Shown here: piece after piece, positions 47,431-56,588 of the stretch
How the letters are laid out: each line of letters starts with the position of its first letter
How positions within the stretch are numbered: position 1 is the stretch's first letter
Made by a program: the position numbers and the translations under genes
The notes under the pieces: model-generated
Seen by the model: the letters and a program-made list of their open reading frames with translations, nothing else
Told to the model about the DNA's origin: nothing
Database searches by the model: none
Source of the DNA: CAVRTM01 sp963724015
Lineage (GTDB): Bacteria; Actinomycetota; Actinomycetes; Actinomycetales; Dermatophilaceae
Length of the DNA stretch: 64,000 bases
NCBI GenBank assembly: GCA_963724015.1
Contig: CAVRTM010000012.1
Location: 310,001-374,000, forward strand
Direction of reading: 5' to 3'

Positions 47431-49047
47431 TCAGGGCCTCCGGTCCACGAGCCAGCCGCGGAGCAGGCGGGCGACCTCGTCCGGCTGCTGCTCGATGAGC
47501 TGGCCGATCTCGTTGCGCGCCTGCAGGTTCGACGCGACGAGCGCGTTGGCCGGCGCCGGCGGCAGCGCGGGTGCGCGTGCTGGCCGACGTCACCGCCATG
47601 GCGAGCGGTGCCCCCTCGAGGGCGGCGGGCTCGTCGCGGTAGACGGGGAGCTCACCGAGGTCGACGGGGGTGCGCTCCTCCTTGCGGCTGCGCCTGACCG
47701 CGAGGAAGAGGGCGAGCGCGATGAGGACGATCAGCCCACCGGTCTTGGCCATGTTGAACAGGTCGGCGCGCTGCTTGTCGGCGGCGGCGGCGTCCAGCTC
47801 CTTCTTGGCGGCGGCCGCGGCCTGGGTGTCGAACGCCAGCTTGCTGACGGTCACGACGTCGCCGCGCTTGGGGTCGAGGCCGGCGGCCGCGGTGACCAGC
47901 TTGGTGACCTCGGCGTCGTTGACGCTGCCGGCCACCAGCTGGTCCAGGACCACCGCGACGGTCATCCTGCTGACCTGGCCCGGGGCCTTGGTCGTCGAGG
48001 TCTTGAGCGTGCCCACGGCGTTGGTGCGGTTGTCGGACTGCTTGATGTAGGAGTTGTTCCCGCTGTTCGCGGTGCCGCTCGGCACGGCGTTGTTGTCCGG
48101 GCCGAGCACTCCGCCGACCGGGGTGCCCGCGCCCTTGTAGGTCTCCTTGGTGACGGAGTCGGTCAGCGGCGGGTTCTTCTTGTCCGCGATGTACTCCTCG
48201 CGGTCGACCTTGGTCTGGTCGAAGTTGAGCGAGGCGTCCACCCGGACGACGGCGTGCCCGGGCCCGACGAGCTTGTCGAGCATGCTCTGCACGCTGGTCG
48301 TGGTGTCGTCCTCGCACCGACTGCGCCTGCTGGGCCTGGGCGTCGTTCATCGCCGAGACGCCGCTGCCGCCGCCGGCGTTCAGGACCCGGCCGGAGCTGT
48401 CGGCGACCGTGACCTGGTCGGCGGTGAGCTTGGGCACCGAGGAGGACACCAGGTGCACGATCGCCTCGACCTGGGCCGGCTTGAGCGGTGAGGTCGGGCT
48501 GGTCTGCACCAGCACGGACGCGGTGGGCACGGAGGCGTTCTCGGTGAAGACGTCCTGCTGCGGGCACAGCCAGGTGCACGACGGCGGTCTGCACGCCGTC
48601 GATCGCCTCGATCGTCTTGCGCAGCTCGCCCTCGAGGGCGCGCTGGTAGGTCACCTGCTGCTGGAAGTCGGAGCTGGTCATGCTCTGCTTGTCCAGCAGG
48701 GAGTAGCCGTCCCCACCGCCGTTGCCGGAGGGAAGCCCCTCCCCGGAGAGGGTGATCCGCTGCTGGTAGACGTCGGCCTGCGGGACGAGGATGGTCTGGC
48801 CGCCGTCCGCGAGCTGGTAGGGCTCCTTGGCCTCGACCAGCTTGGCCGTGACCGCGGCCGCGTCCGTGGAGGACAGGCCGCTGAACAGCGGGGCGTACGT
48901 CGGCTTGGAGGCCCAGGACACGAACAGGCCCGCGCCGACCAGGGCAGCGACGACCGCGATCGCGGTCATCGCCTTCTGGCCGCCGGTGAAGCCGGAGAAC
49001 AGCGAGCGCACCTTGTCCAGGAGCGCGGCCGGGTTGAAGCCCTTCAC
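47431..49047 (-). CDS. fliF: Flagellar MS-ring protein FliF (three probable indels)
   Basis: About 537 residues after correction. The first part has one helix (AMTAIAVVAALVGAGLFVSW) and YAPLFSGLSSTDAAAVTAKL. The ring-building motif region reads VVHLAV, then PTASVLVQTSPTSPLKPAQVEAIVHLVSSSVPKL, then SMLDKLVGPGHAVVRVDASLNFDQ. A second helix (GLIVLIALALFLAVRR) leads to a C-terminal FliG-binding tail ending VARLLRGWLVDRRP. Breaks lie near 48560, 48318 and 47575. The GTG at 49047 overlaps the fliE stop. Confidence 0.92.
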
Positions 49048-49388
49048 ATCTGCATCCGCATGATCTCGGTGAACGCCTCGACGGCCTTGTTGCGGACGGC
49101 GACGGTCAGCTGGGTGGCGACCGACGCCTCGTTGGCGGCGATCATGTAGTCGTGGACGTCGGTGAGGTCACCCGTCGTGGCCTTGACGGCCAGGTTGTCG
49201 CTGGTGGCCTGCGCGGACTGCAGCTTCTCCAGCCCGGAGGCGACCATGCTGCCGAAGTCGGGCTTGGCGGCTCCTGCCGCGCCGGCGGTGCCGGCTGCGC
49301 CAGCGGTGCCGGCCGCGGGCTGGATCGTCGGGATGCTCTGCAGCGGAAGGGAGCTGAACGAGGAGATCGGGGCGATGCTCATGGTCAC
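49044..49388 (-). CDS. fliE: Flagellar MS-ring/rod junction protein FliE
   Basis: A 114-residue protein. An Ala/Thr/Gly-rich first half is followed by FGSMVASGLEKLQSAQATSDNLAVKATTGDLTDVHDYMIAANEASVATQLTVAVRNKAVEAFTEIMRMQM, the full FliE signature. The GTG at 49388 overlaps the flgC stop; the ATG at 49382 is an alternative start. It joins the MS ring to the rod. Confidence 0.94.
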   Translation of the reverse strand: MTMSIAPISSFSSLPLQSIPTIQPAAGTAGAAGTAGAAGAAKPDFGSMVASGLEKLQSAQATSDNLAVKATTGDLTDVHDYMIAANEASVATQLTVAVRNKAVEAFTEIMRMQM

Positions 49389-49783
49389 TTGCCCAGCTCG
49401 AGCGCGCGCTGGTAGGCGTCCTGCGCCCGCTCGACCACCGCGAGGTTGGCCTGGTATCCGCGCTGGGCGATGATCAGCTGTCCCATCTGGTCGGCGAGGT
49501 CGATGTCGGGCACGCGCACGTTGCCGTCCTTGTCGGCCAGGGGGTGGTCGGGCTGGTGGACGACCCGGCCTTTGGCGTCACCGAGCTCGATGCCCGAGAC
49601 CTGCACCCCGCCGGCGTTCCCGTAGTCGGCGGCCTGCGCCACGACATACCGGGCCTGGAAGGCCTTGTCGCTGGTGCTGCGGACGTCGTTGATGTTGGCG
49701 ATGTTGTCCGACACCGCGTCCAGCCACTTGCGGTAGACGACCAGGCCGGAGCCGGCCGCGTCGAAGGTGCCGAAGGTGCTCAT
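49385..49783 (-). CDS. flgC: Flagellar rod protein FlgC
   Basis: A 132-residue rod protein. The N-terminal axial motif AGSGLVVYRKWLDAVSDNIANINDVRSTSDKAFQARYV and the C-terminal DLADQMGQLIIAQRGYQANLAVVERAQDAYQRALELG form the coiled axial ends. The ATG at 49783 overlaps the flgB stop as TGATG. Intact. Confidence 0.95.
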   Translation of the reverse strand: MSTFGTFDAAGSGLVVYRKWLDAVSDNIANINDVRSTSDKAFQARYVVAQAADYGNAGGVQVSGIELGDAKGRVVHQPDHPLADKDGNVRVPDIDLADQMGQLIIAQRGYQANLAVVERAQDAYQRALELGK

Positions 49784-50143
49784 CAGGGCTGGCCCCCGAT
49801 CGCGATCCGCAGCTGGTGAGAACTTCGCGCTCATCGCCTGCACCGCGAGGCCGTAGGTCAGGTTCGTCTCCGAGCCGGCGAGCGTCTCCTCGTCGAGGTT
49901 GACGTTGTTGCCGTTGGTGTTCGTCGGCTCGAGCGAGCGCGCGGTGGTCGGCGCGGCCGAGAACGGGTCGCTGCCGTCGGCCATCGAGCTGCGCAGGGTG
50001 TCCTCGAAGTTGACCTTGCCGGCGAGGAAGCCCGGGGTCTCGATGTTCGCGGTGTTGTCCGCGATCGTGCGCTGACGCAGCGCCAGGCCAGAGAGCGCGT
50101 AGTGCAGTGCGCTCATGGTGGCGTCGCCGACCGGCTCCGGCAT
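49783..50143 (-). CDS. flgB: Flagellar rod protein FlgB (one inserted base)
   Basis: 119 residues after correction. LHYALSGLALRQRTIADNTANIETPGFLAGKVNFEDTL is the rod signature, and the C-terminus should read KFSQLRIAIGGQP. One extra C near 49822 (CC for C) shifts the end of the frame; removing it places the TGA on the flgC start. The ATG at 50143 has GAGGA upstream; the ATG at 50116 is an alternative. It is first in the large basal-body operon, about 115 bases after a FliA promoter. Confidence 0.9.
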
Positions 50144-50258
50144 GGGGGGTTTCCTCGACTGCTCGAAAGGACTGGGACGGCATCCCTGGCGTTCCGGGAT
50201 GCTTCGAGGTGGTGCGCCGCCAGTCCGTGGCAGTGGGTGGTCATCCTGACCGCCCTCC

Positions 50259-50286
50259 TCATCGGCGGGGCCGGCCCTGACCTGAG
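50259..50286 (-). promoter_or_regulatory. FliA-type promoter before flgB
   Basis: Minus strand CTCA (50286-50283), 16 bases, GCCGATGA (50266-50259). It precedes the operon from flgB to flgE, where the genes overlap or lie a few bases apart. Confidence 0.75.
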
Positions 50287-50438
50287 GGATCCGCGCGTCC
50301 GGTTCCGACGCCGTACGACGGCGCGCCGGGAGCCGCAGGCCGCCGCCGCATGGCGCGCCGGCACGGCGCGCGCGCAGAGCAGCGTCAGGCGCCAGCAGCG
50401 CGGGTCGGCGCCGGCAGCGGCGGCGCCCGGCGGGCGCG

Positions 50439-51341
50439 TCAGCGCAGGAAGTCGACCAGGGAGGGCTGGATGATCTTCGCGGTGGAGCCGAGCGCGGCCT
50501 GGTAGGCCGTCTGCTGGATCTGCATGTCGATGATGGTCTTGGGCAGGTCGATGCTCTCGGCCGTGGCCAGGTTGGCGGTGAGCGTGTCGAGGCGCGCCTC
50601 GCCCTTGCTCTGGATGCCCAGCAGCCGGTTGTAGCGCGACCCGATCAGGCTGTGGGCGCTCTGCATCGTCTGCGACGCCTGGTCCAGGTCGCCGAGCGCC
50701 TGGTCCATGGCCGCCGTGTCGCCGGCGCGGAGGGCGGCCGAGATGCGCTTGAGCACCCCCGGGTCCGTGCCCGCGCCCTTGAACAGCGTGGAGAACACCT
50801 CGGGGCCGGGGACGGTCACGCCCACCTGGCCGGCGTCGTCGGCGGAGACGTTGCGTTGCACCGCATCTCCGTTCCCCAGGTACGCCCCGGTGGTCGTGTC
50901 GAAGGCCGCTGACACATCCTGCGTCCCCGCGAAGACGGGACGTCCAAGATACGTCGTGTTGGCCAGGTCGACCAGCGAGGCTCCCAGCTCGTCGATCTCG
51001 CCGGCGAGGGCCGCGCGCTCGCTGGGTCCGTTGGTGCCGTTCTGCCCGGCCACCAGCTGCTGCCGGACGCGCAGGAGGATGGAGGAGGCCTGGGTCAGGG
51101 TGGAGTCGGCCGACCCGAGCCAGGTGAGCCCGTCGTCGACGTTGCGGCCGAGCTGCTCGGTGCGGGCCTGCTCCCCCCGCAGCCGCATCGCGGCGCCGGC
51201 GTCGGTCGGCGAGTCGGAGGCCTTCGAGATCCGCCGCCCCGACGAGAGCTGCTCCTGGGTGCGCTGGAGCCGGGCGAGGTTGCCCTGCAGACCGGTCATC
51301 ACGCTGCGGTTCATCGACGTGGGGGTGACGCGCATGGACAT
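50439..51341 (-). CDS. flgL: Hook-filament junction protein FlgL
   Basis: A 300-residue flagellin-like protein. NLARLQRTQEQLSSGRRISKASDSPTDAGAAMRLR is the N-terminal flagellin helix and MQIQQTAYQAALGSTAKIIQPSLVDFLR is the C-terminal one. The middle is short. It begins 14 bases after flgK ends, with an AGG site before the ATG at 51341. Intact. Confidence 0.95.
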   Translation of the reverse strand: MSMRVTPTSMNRSVMTGLQGNLARLQRTQEQLSSGRRISKASDSPTDAGAAMRLRGEQARTEQLGRNVDDGLTWLGSADSTLTQASSILLRVRQQLVAGQNGTNGPSERAALAGEIDELGASLVDLANTTYLGRPVFAGTQDVSAAFDTTTGAYLGNGDAVQRNVSADDAGQVGVTVPGPEVFSTLFKGAGTDPGVLKRISAALRAGDTAAMDQALGDLDQASQTMQSAHSLIGSRYNRLLGIQSKGEARLDTLTANLATAESIDLPKTIIDMQIQQTAYQAALGSTAKIIQPSLVDFLR

Positions 51342-51355
51342 CGTCGTACCTGCTC

Positions 51356-52729
51356 TCAGGAGACCATGTTGATCAGGGTGTCCAGCGTGGAGTCGATCGC
51401 GGAGACGTACTTGGCCGCGGCCGAGTAGGCGTGCTGGTACGCCACGAGGTTGGTCATCTCCTCGTCGATGCTGACCGCCGAGACGCTGTCGCGGGCGCTG
51501 TCGACGCGGTCCACGACCGCGGACTGCGTCTCCGCCCGGCGCTGCACGCTCTGGGCCTGCACCCCGATGCCGACGGTCATGTCCCGGAACAGCGCGTCCG
51601 GCCCCTTGGCCGCCGTGGCGAGCTGGCCCATCGCGAGCGCGTTGCCGCCGTCGAGGGCCGGGGGTGCCTTGGTGGACGCGGCCACCCCGGCCTGGTCGGT
51701 CATGACGACACGCAGCGTGGCGGCCGTCGTACCGGCGAAGATGGCACCACCCGCGCTCCCGTTGCGGTCGAAACCCTGTGCCTGCTGGCCGTTGACTGCC
51801 GCGGCCAGTGTGGCCGCGACGGTGTCCAGGTCCGACATGGTCCCGGGAAGGGTGGTGTTGACCGCGGTCAGCAGACCGGAGAGGGCGCCACTGTCGATGG
51901 TCGCCGGCTGGTCGCTGCCGACCCAGCTCACGGCGACGGTGCCGGCGGCGGCGGCGGGGTAGCTGGTCGGCCCGACGGCCTGCAGCTGAGCGCTGTGGTC
52001 GCCGTTGACGAGCGTGCGTCCGCCCAGGGTCAGGTTGACCACGCCACCGTCGCCGGGACTGGCGACGGCTCCGGTGGCCTCGGCGATCCGGGTCACCATC
52101 AGGTCGCGCTGGTCGGCGAGCTCGTTGGGCTGGCCCCCGTTCAGCGTCGCGCTGCGCACTGCGGCGTTGAGCCGGGCGACCTCGGAGGTCATCGAGTTCA
52201 CGTCGGCCACGGTCGAGGCGACCTGGTCGCGGGTCGCCGACCACTGCTGCGTCAGCTGGGTGCTGAAGCCGTTGACGGTGTCCGCGAGGGTGTCGGCCTG
52301 CTCGAGAAGGAGGCTGCGCGAACCGGAGCCGCCGGGGTCGTTGGCCACGGTGGACCAGGCGTTCCAGAACGACGAGAGCTGGGACTGCAGGCCGGTCGTG
52401 CTCGGCTCACCGAAGGTGGCCTCGATGTCGGCGTACGTGCCACTGAGGGCGCCGAGCCCTGCGCCGGTGGCGTGCTCCTGGTGCGCCCGGGCCTCCAGGA
52501 ACCCGTCCCGGATCCGCTGCGTGCCGAGGATGTCGACGCCGCCCGTGGAGGCGTCGCTGCGCGCGAACATCGCCGGTACGACGGACGCCCCGCGTGCGGT
52601 CTGCTGGACCCGCTGGCGGGAGTAGCCCTCGGTACCCGCGTTGCTGACGTTCTGGCCCGTCACGTCCAGCGCACGCTGGGCGGCGAAGAGCGCCTGGGCC
52701 CCCACGTTCAGGCTGGAGAAACCGGACAT
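51356..52729 (-). CDS. flgK: Hook-filament junction protein FlgK
   Basis: A 457-residue protein. The start SGFSSLNVGAQALFAAQRALDVTGQNVSNAGTEGYSRQRV and the end DEEMTNLVAYQHAYSAAAKYVSAIDSTLDTLINMV are typical of FlgK. The FWNAWSTVANDP region is also conserved. I use the ATG at 52729, which has GAGG eight bases upstream; a GTG at 52738 lies too close to that site. A FliA promoter lies about 40 bases upstream. Intact. Confidence 0.95.
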   Translation of the reverse strand: MSGFSSLNVGAQALFAAQRALDVTGQNVSNAGTEGYSRQRVQQTARGASVVPAMFARSDASTGGVDILGTQRIRDGFLEARAHQEHATGAGLGALSGTYADIEATFGEPSTTGLQSQLSSFWNAWSTVANDPGGSGSRSLLLEQADTLADTVNGFSTQLTQQWSATRDQVASTVADVNSMTSEVARLNAAVRSATLNGGQPNELADQRDLMVTRIAEATGAVASPGDGGVVNLTLGGRTLVNGDHSAQLQAVGPTSYPAAAAGTVAVSWVGSDQPATIDSGALSGLLTAVNTTLPGTMSDLDTVAATLAAAVNGQQAQGFDRNGSAGGAIFAGTTAATLRVVMTDQAGVAASTKAPPALDGGNALAMGQLATAAKGPDALFRDMTVGIGVQAQSVQRRAETQSAVVDRVDSARDSVSAVSIDEEMTNLVAYQHAYSAAAKYVSAIDSTLDTLINMVS

Positions 52730-52765
52730 CAGACCCACCTCACGACGACGACAGTGCTGCTTCTC

Positions 52766-52793
52766 CCATCGGCCACCGCGCTCGGCACCTGAG
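52766..52793 (-). promoter_or_regulatory. FliA-type promoter before flgK-flgL
   Basis: Minus strand CTCA (52793-52790), 16 bases, GCCGATGG (52773-52766). It overlaps the space between the FliT-like gene and flgK, so flgKL can be transcribed apart from fliDS. Confidence 0.75.
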
Positions 52794-52798
52794 GGATG

Positions 52799-53092
52799 TC
52801 AGACCCGCTGGTCGAGGTACGCGGACGCGGCCGGCATGGCGTGCGCCGGCCGGCGCGGTACGACGCGTCGCTGGCGGGCCCGGTCGCGCAGCTCGCGGAC
52901 CCGCTCGCTCAGCGCCTGGGCGCGGTCGTGCAGCTCCACGGCGCGGGCGACGAACACCCGCGGCAGCGCCGGCAGGTCGGCGGGCGGCTCGAAGGCGACC
53001 ACCTCGTCGTACCGGCCCTCGTCCACCAGCTGGGCCTGCAGCCGCAGGTGCCGATCGAAGGCGTCGAGCGTGCTGAGCCAGCTGGAGTTCAT
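52799..53092 (-). CDS. Small helical protein in the FliT position
   Basis: A 97-residue, mostly helical, highly charged protein starting MNSSWLSTLDAFDRHLRLQAQLVDEG and containing ELHDRAQALSERVRELRDRARQRR. No family is certain by sequence. Its start overlaps the fliS stop as ATGA, and genes in this place usually encode FliT-type export chaperones for FliD. The chaperone role is inferred from position, size and helicity. Confidence 0.6.
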   Translation of the reverse strand: MNSSWLSTLDAFDRHLRLQAQLVDEGRYDEVVAFEPPADLPALPRVFVARAVELHDRAQALSERVRELRDRARQRRVVPRRPAHAMPAASAYLDQRV

Positions 53093-53475
53093 GAGGCGGC
53101 GACGTGCTGGTTCGCAGCCTCGTGCCACGCATCGCGCAGCGGCTCGACGACCTCGCGGCACTCGACCACCATCGTGGCGTCCTTGGACACGTTGGCGGCG
53201 ACGAGCCGCTCCAGCAGCCAGGTGTAGAGGCGCTGCAGGCCCTCGGCGCCCTCCCATCGCGTCACGTCCAGGCTCGAGGAGAGCTCCTGCACGATGTCCT
53301 GGGCGTGCCGCAGCTGCGCGTGCGCCGCCTGCGGGTTGGCCAGGGAGATGGCCAGCTCGGCGTCGTCCAGGTCGCGCACGAGCCGGTCGTACAGCATCGT
53401 CACGAGCCGGACGGGCGACGCCGTGGTGACGGCCTCTCGCGCGTAGCGGCTGCGGAGCTGGGCTGCGGTGGTCAT
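53089..53475 (-). CDS. fliS: Flagellin export chaperone FliS
   Basis: A 128-residue helical protein. RSRYAREAVTTASPVRLVTMLYDRLVRDLDDAELAI and LRHAQDIVQELSSSLD are the FliS signature. GLQRLYTWLLERLVAAN and VEPLRDAWHEA follow. It binds the C-terminus of flagellin. It lies 13 bases after fliD. Intact. Confidence 0.94.
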   Translation of the reverse strand: MTTAAQLRSRYAREAVTTASPVRLVTMLYDRLVRDLDDAELAISLANPQAAHAQLRHAQDIVQELSSSLDVTRWEGAEGLQRLYTWLLERLVAANVSKDATMVVECREVVEPLRDAWHEAANQHVAAS

Positions 53476-53488
53476 GGGGAGTCCGATC

Positions 53489-55364
53489 TCACTTCGAGCT
53501 GGAGGTGGAGGGCAGGGAGCCGAGCTGGCCGGCCAGCCACTGGCTCTGCGACTGCAGCGTGCCGAGCATGGTCTCGAGAGCGGCGTACTGCGTCTGCAGC
53601 GTCTGCTGTCGCAGCGTCATCCGGTCCTCGAAGTCCGCGATCTGCTTGGTGTAGTCGCGGATGCTGTCCTGCTCGTTGGTGATCCGTGTCGTGATGGATC
53701 CGGTGGTCGGGTCGGAGGCGTTCTTGGCCACGCCGGCGAGCTGCTGCGACATGGCGGTCATCGTCGTCGTGACGGCCGCGGGGTCCGTGCCGTATGCCGC
53801 CAGGAACGCGGCCCTGTCGAAGCCCACCGTCCCGTCCCTGCCGACCGAGACGCCACTGAGTGCGGGCGTGCTGGTGGAGGAGCCGATGACGGCGTCGGTC
53901 ACCTGCTGGCGCAGGTCGCGGGCCATCGAGTCACCGAGCAGCGGGCCGCCGCTCTTGGCGTCGGCGTCGTAGGCGCTCTGCTTGTCGATGTAGGCCAGCG
54001 CCGCGTTGGCCGCGGCGACGAGGGCGGCCATCTTGTCGGCCATGCCGTTGCTGTCGCTGCTCACGTCGACCGCGACCTGCGTGCCCGGGTCGGCCTTGAG
54101 CGCGGTGATGGTGACGCCCGGCAGCAGCCCGGTCACCGTGTTCGTGGACGAGGTGACGTCGAAGGCGCCCGGTCCGGTGCCGACCCGCAGCATCGTGTCG
54201 GTGCCGGCGTTGAGCTCGCGCATGCTGCCCAACGCTGAGCCGAAGCTGGTCCCGCCGAAGGTGAGCTCGGATGCCGCGCCGGTCGTGGTGGACGTCAGCT
54301 GGAGCCGGTAGGCGCCGGCGGAGACCCCGACGGCGGTGGCGTTGACGCCGGCGCCGGAGGCGGAGATGGCCCGCGCGACGTCGTTCAGGGTGGCTCCTGC
54401 TGCGACGGCGACCGAGGTCGTGCTCGCTGTGCCGAGCCGGAGGCCGCCGGAGAGGGTGGCCTGCACCGTGTCACCGTTGGCGCCGGTCAGGCGTGAGCGC
54501 GTCGTCCGGTCCGACGTTCGTGAGGGTCTGCGCCGGGCCTGCATCCAGCTGGACGATGCCGTCGCGCCCTTGGTTCCGGGCCTGTGACGCCAGACCGAGC
54601 GTCGCGTTGCCTGTGGTCGACCGTCAGGGTGAAGTCCGACCCCTCGCGGGACGTGCTGACCTGCAGGCGACCGGCGTCGTCGATGCTCCCCACCAGTTCC
54701 CGCCCGACGCCCGGCCCACCTCCGCCGCGAGCTGCGTGGGCGTGTAGGTCCCGTTCGCCAGGGTGAAGGTGGACGCCGTTCCGCCCTCGTCGAGGGAGAA
54801 CGCGAGGGGGTCGGCCGTGCCGCCGATCTCCACGGACGGCCCCAGGGTGTTCGTCCCGGCGAGGGTGGCGGCGCGGGAGGCCTGGGTGACCGTGATGGTG
54901 TGCGTGCCCGCGGACAGCGTGGAGCCTGGGGTCACCGACGAGAGGCCGATGGCGGCGGTGCCCTTGGTGATCTGGATCGGGCCGGGGCCAACCGGTTCGG
55001 TGAGCGAGCCGACGGTGCCGGAGGAGACGACCGAGGCGGCGCTGGCCACGCTGGTGATGGTGAACCGGGCGCTGCCCGGCAGGGCCGTCGGCCCGGTGGT
55101 CACGCCGGCCAGCGTCGGCGCCGAGGACGTGCCCGTGGTGCTCCCCCAGGCGGACTGCTTGGTGATCGAGTCGGGCACGAAGGCGTTCGCGGCGGTTTGC
55201 AGCGTGGTGAAGAGCGAGTTCAGGCTCTGCATGGTGCTGACCAGGGTCTGGCTCGCGGTCTTGTGGTCGGTCAGCTGCTGCTCGGGCAGCCGCTCGACCT
55301 GCATCAGCTGGCTGATGATCTGCGTGGTGTTCAGGCCGGAGATGAGGCCGTCGATGGCGCCCAT
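53489..55364 (-). CDS. fliD: Flagellar filament cap protein FliD (three probable indels)
   Basis: About 624 residues after correction. The N-terminus GAIDGLISGLNTTQIISQLMQVERLPEQQL and the C-terminal part ending DFEDRMTLRQQTLQTQYAALETMLGTLQSQSQWLAGQL are FliD signatures. The middle is split over three frames near 54695, 54615 and 54495: AAEVGRAS, then SIDDAGRLQVSTSREGSDFTL, then LTGANGDTVQATLSGG. GGAAGGGG precedes the ATG at 55364. FliD caps the filament and folds incoming flagellin. Confidence 0.9.
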
Positions 55365-55404
55365 GGCGGCCCCCTTCCCTGGTTCGGTTTACGCGGGTGA
55401 ACGG

Positions 55405-55437
55405 CCACGGGGCGGACCGGGAGGGTCCGCCCCGTGG
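55405..55437 (-). terminator. fliC terminator hairpin
   Basis: Perfect 14-base arms at 55405-55418 and 55424-55437 with a five-base loop. It starts 23 bases past the fliC stop and lies before fliD, so flagellin can be made as a single-gene transcript. Confidence 0.8.
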
Positions 55438-55459
55438 ACGATCAGGTCAAGCCGTTCGA

Positions 55460-56427
55460 TCAGCCGAGGAGCTTGAGCACCGACTGCGGGGCCTGGTTGG
55501 CCTGCGCCAGCATCGAGACGCCGGCCTGCTGCAGGATCTGGCTCCGGGTGAAGGAGGTCATCTCCTTGGCCATGTCGGTGTCGCGGATGCGGGACTCGGC
55601 GGCAGCGGAGTTCTCCGACGCCACGCTCAGGCTGTTGATGGTGTGCTGCAGCCGGTTCTGCATCGCACCCAGGTCGGCCCGGCTGTCCGACACCGTGTCG
55701 ATGGCGGCGTCGATGCTTGGTGAGCGCCAGCGGCCGCACCTCGACCGTCGAGCACGTCGATGTCCAGCCCCGCAGCGGTCTCGTCGACTGTCGCGTTGGA
55801 CCGTGGCCTGTGAGCAACTACTGCCGATGTCCGCCTTCGCCACGCCCAAGTGCCGCCGCGAACGTCCGTCGATGCTCGACCTTCAGCGTCTGACCGGACG
55901 TCGGCACCGATCTGGAACGGTCAGGTCCTTGGCGCCTTGCCATTTCCGGTCGCCGTCAGCCTGTCACGTGCGCCGAGTCTGGCCTGATCGTCACGCAGTC
56001 AGCGTTGCCCTCGGAGCAGCTTCGTGCCGTTGAACTGGGTGGTGTTGCCGATCCGGTTCAGCTCCTTGGCGAGCTGGTTGACCTCCTTCTGGATCTGGCC
56101 GCGGTCGTCGTCGCTGTTGGTGTCGTTGGCGGACTGGACGGCGAGCTGGCGCATGCGCTGCAGGATGGAGTGCGACTCGTTCAGCGCGCCTTCAGCGGTC
56201 TGGATGAGGCTGATGCCGTCCTGGGCGTTGCTGCTGGCCTGGTTCAGGCCGCTGGTCTGGGCGCGCATCTTCTCCGAGATGGCGAGGCCGGCAGCGTCGT
56301 CGGCGGCGCGGTTGATCCGCAGACCCGAGGACAGGCGCTCCAGGCTGGTCGACATCGCGTTCTGCGTGCCGGAGAGGTTGCGGTAGGCGTTCATCGCCGC
56401 AACGTTGGTGTTGATCTGAAGACCCAT
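55460..56427 (-). CDS. fliC: Flagellin FliC (several indels in the central domain)
   Basis: About 320 residues. The N-terminal D0/D1 domain is intact: LQINTNVAAMNAYRNLSGTQNAMSTSLERLSSGLRINRAADDAAGLAISEKMR to FNGTKLL. The C-terminal part is intact from DAAIDTVSDSRADLGAMQNRLQHTINSL to the end SVLKLLG. Between 55740 and 56010 the frame is broken several times. Fragments such as FQIGAD, GQTLKVE and ALGVAKADIG, in different frames, show that a normal short D1/D2 segment lies beneath. GGAGG is seven bases before the ATG at 56427. The gene has its own promoter, leader and terminator. Confidence 0.92.
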
Positions 56428-56434
56428 GATGATT

Positions 56435-56475
56435 CCTCCGTGGATGGTTTCACGAGGAGTCCGTCCGTGGACTCC
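56435..56475 (-). promoter_or_regulatory. fliC leader with two CsrA-type ANGGA sites
   Basis: On the minus strand the leader has a 7-base hairpin, arms 56475-56469 and 56462-56456, with loop ACGGAC, which exposes an ANGGA motif. A second ACGGA (56441-56437) overlaps the GGAGG ribosome site (56439-56435). One loop site plus one site on the Shine-Dalgarno is the layout of the Bacillus hag leader controlled by CsrA. Supported here by csrA and fliW 2 kb away. Confidence 0.7.
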
Positions 56476-56508
56476 CCTTGTCGTCACCTTCCGGTGCCGA
56501 CAGGGCTC

Positions 56509-56536
56509 TCATCGGCAGCCATCGCGGCCACCTGAG
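56509..56536 (-). promoter_or_regulatory. FliA-type promoter before fliC
   Basis: Minus strand CTCA (56536-56533), 16 bases, GCCGATGA (56516-56509). Expected transcription start is near 56502, giving a leader of about 75 bases that contains the CsrA-type sites. Confidence 0.8.
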
Positions 56537-56588
56537 AAACTTGCTCTAACTTTCTCGGCAGACTGATCCGGTCCGCCGCCGAGCCGCT

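Noticed and set aside
55460..56487. Two separate short flagellin genes
   Set aside because: The two halves hold the N- and C-terminal domains of one flagellin, and pieces of the central domain lie between them in shifted frames.
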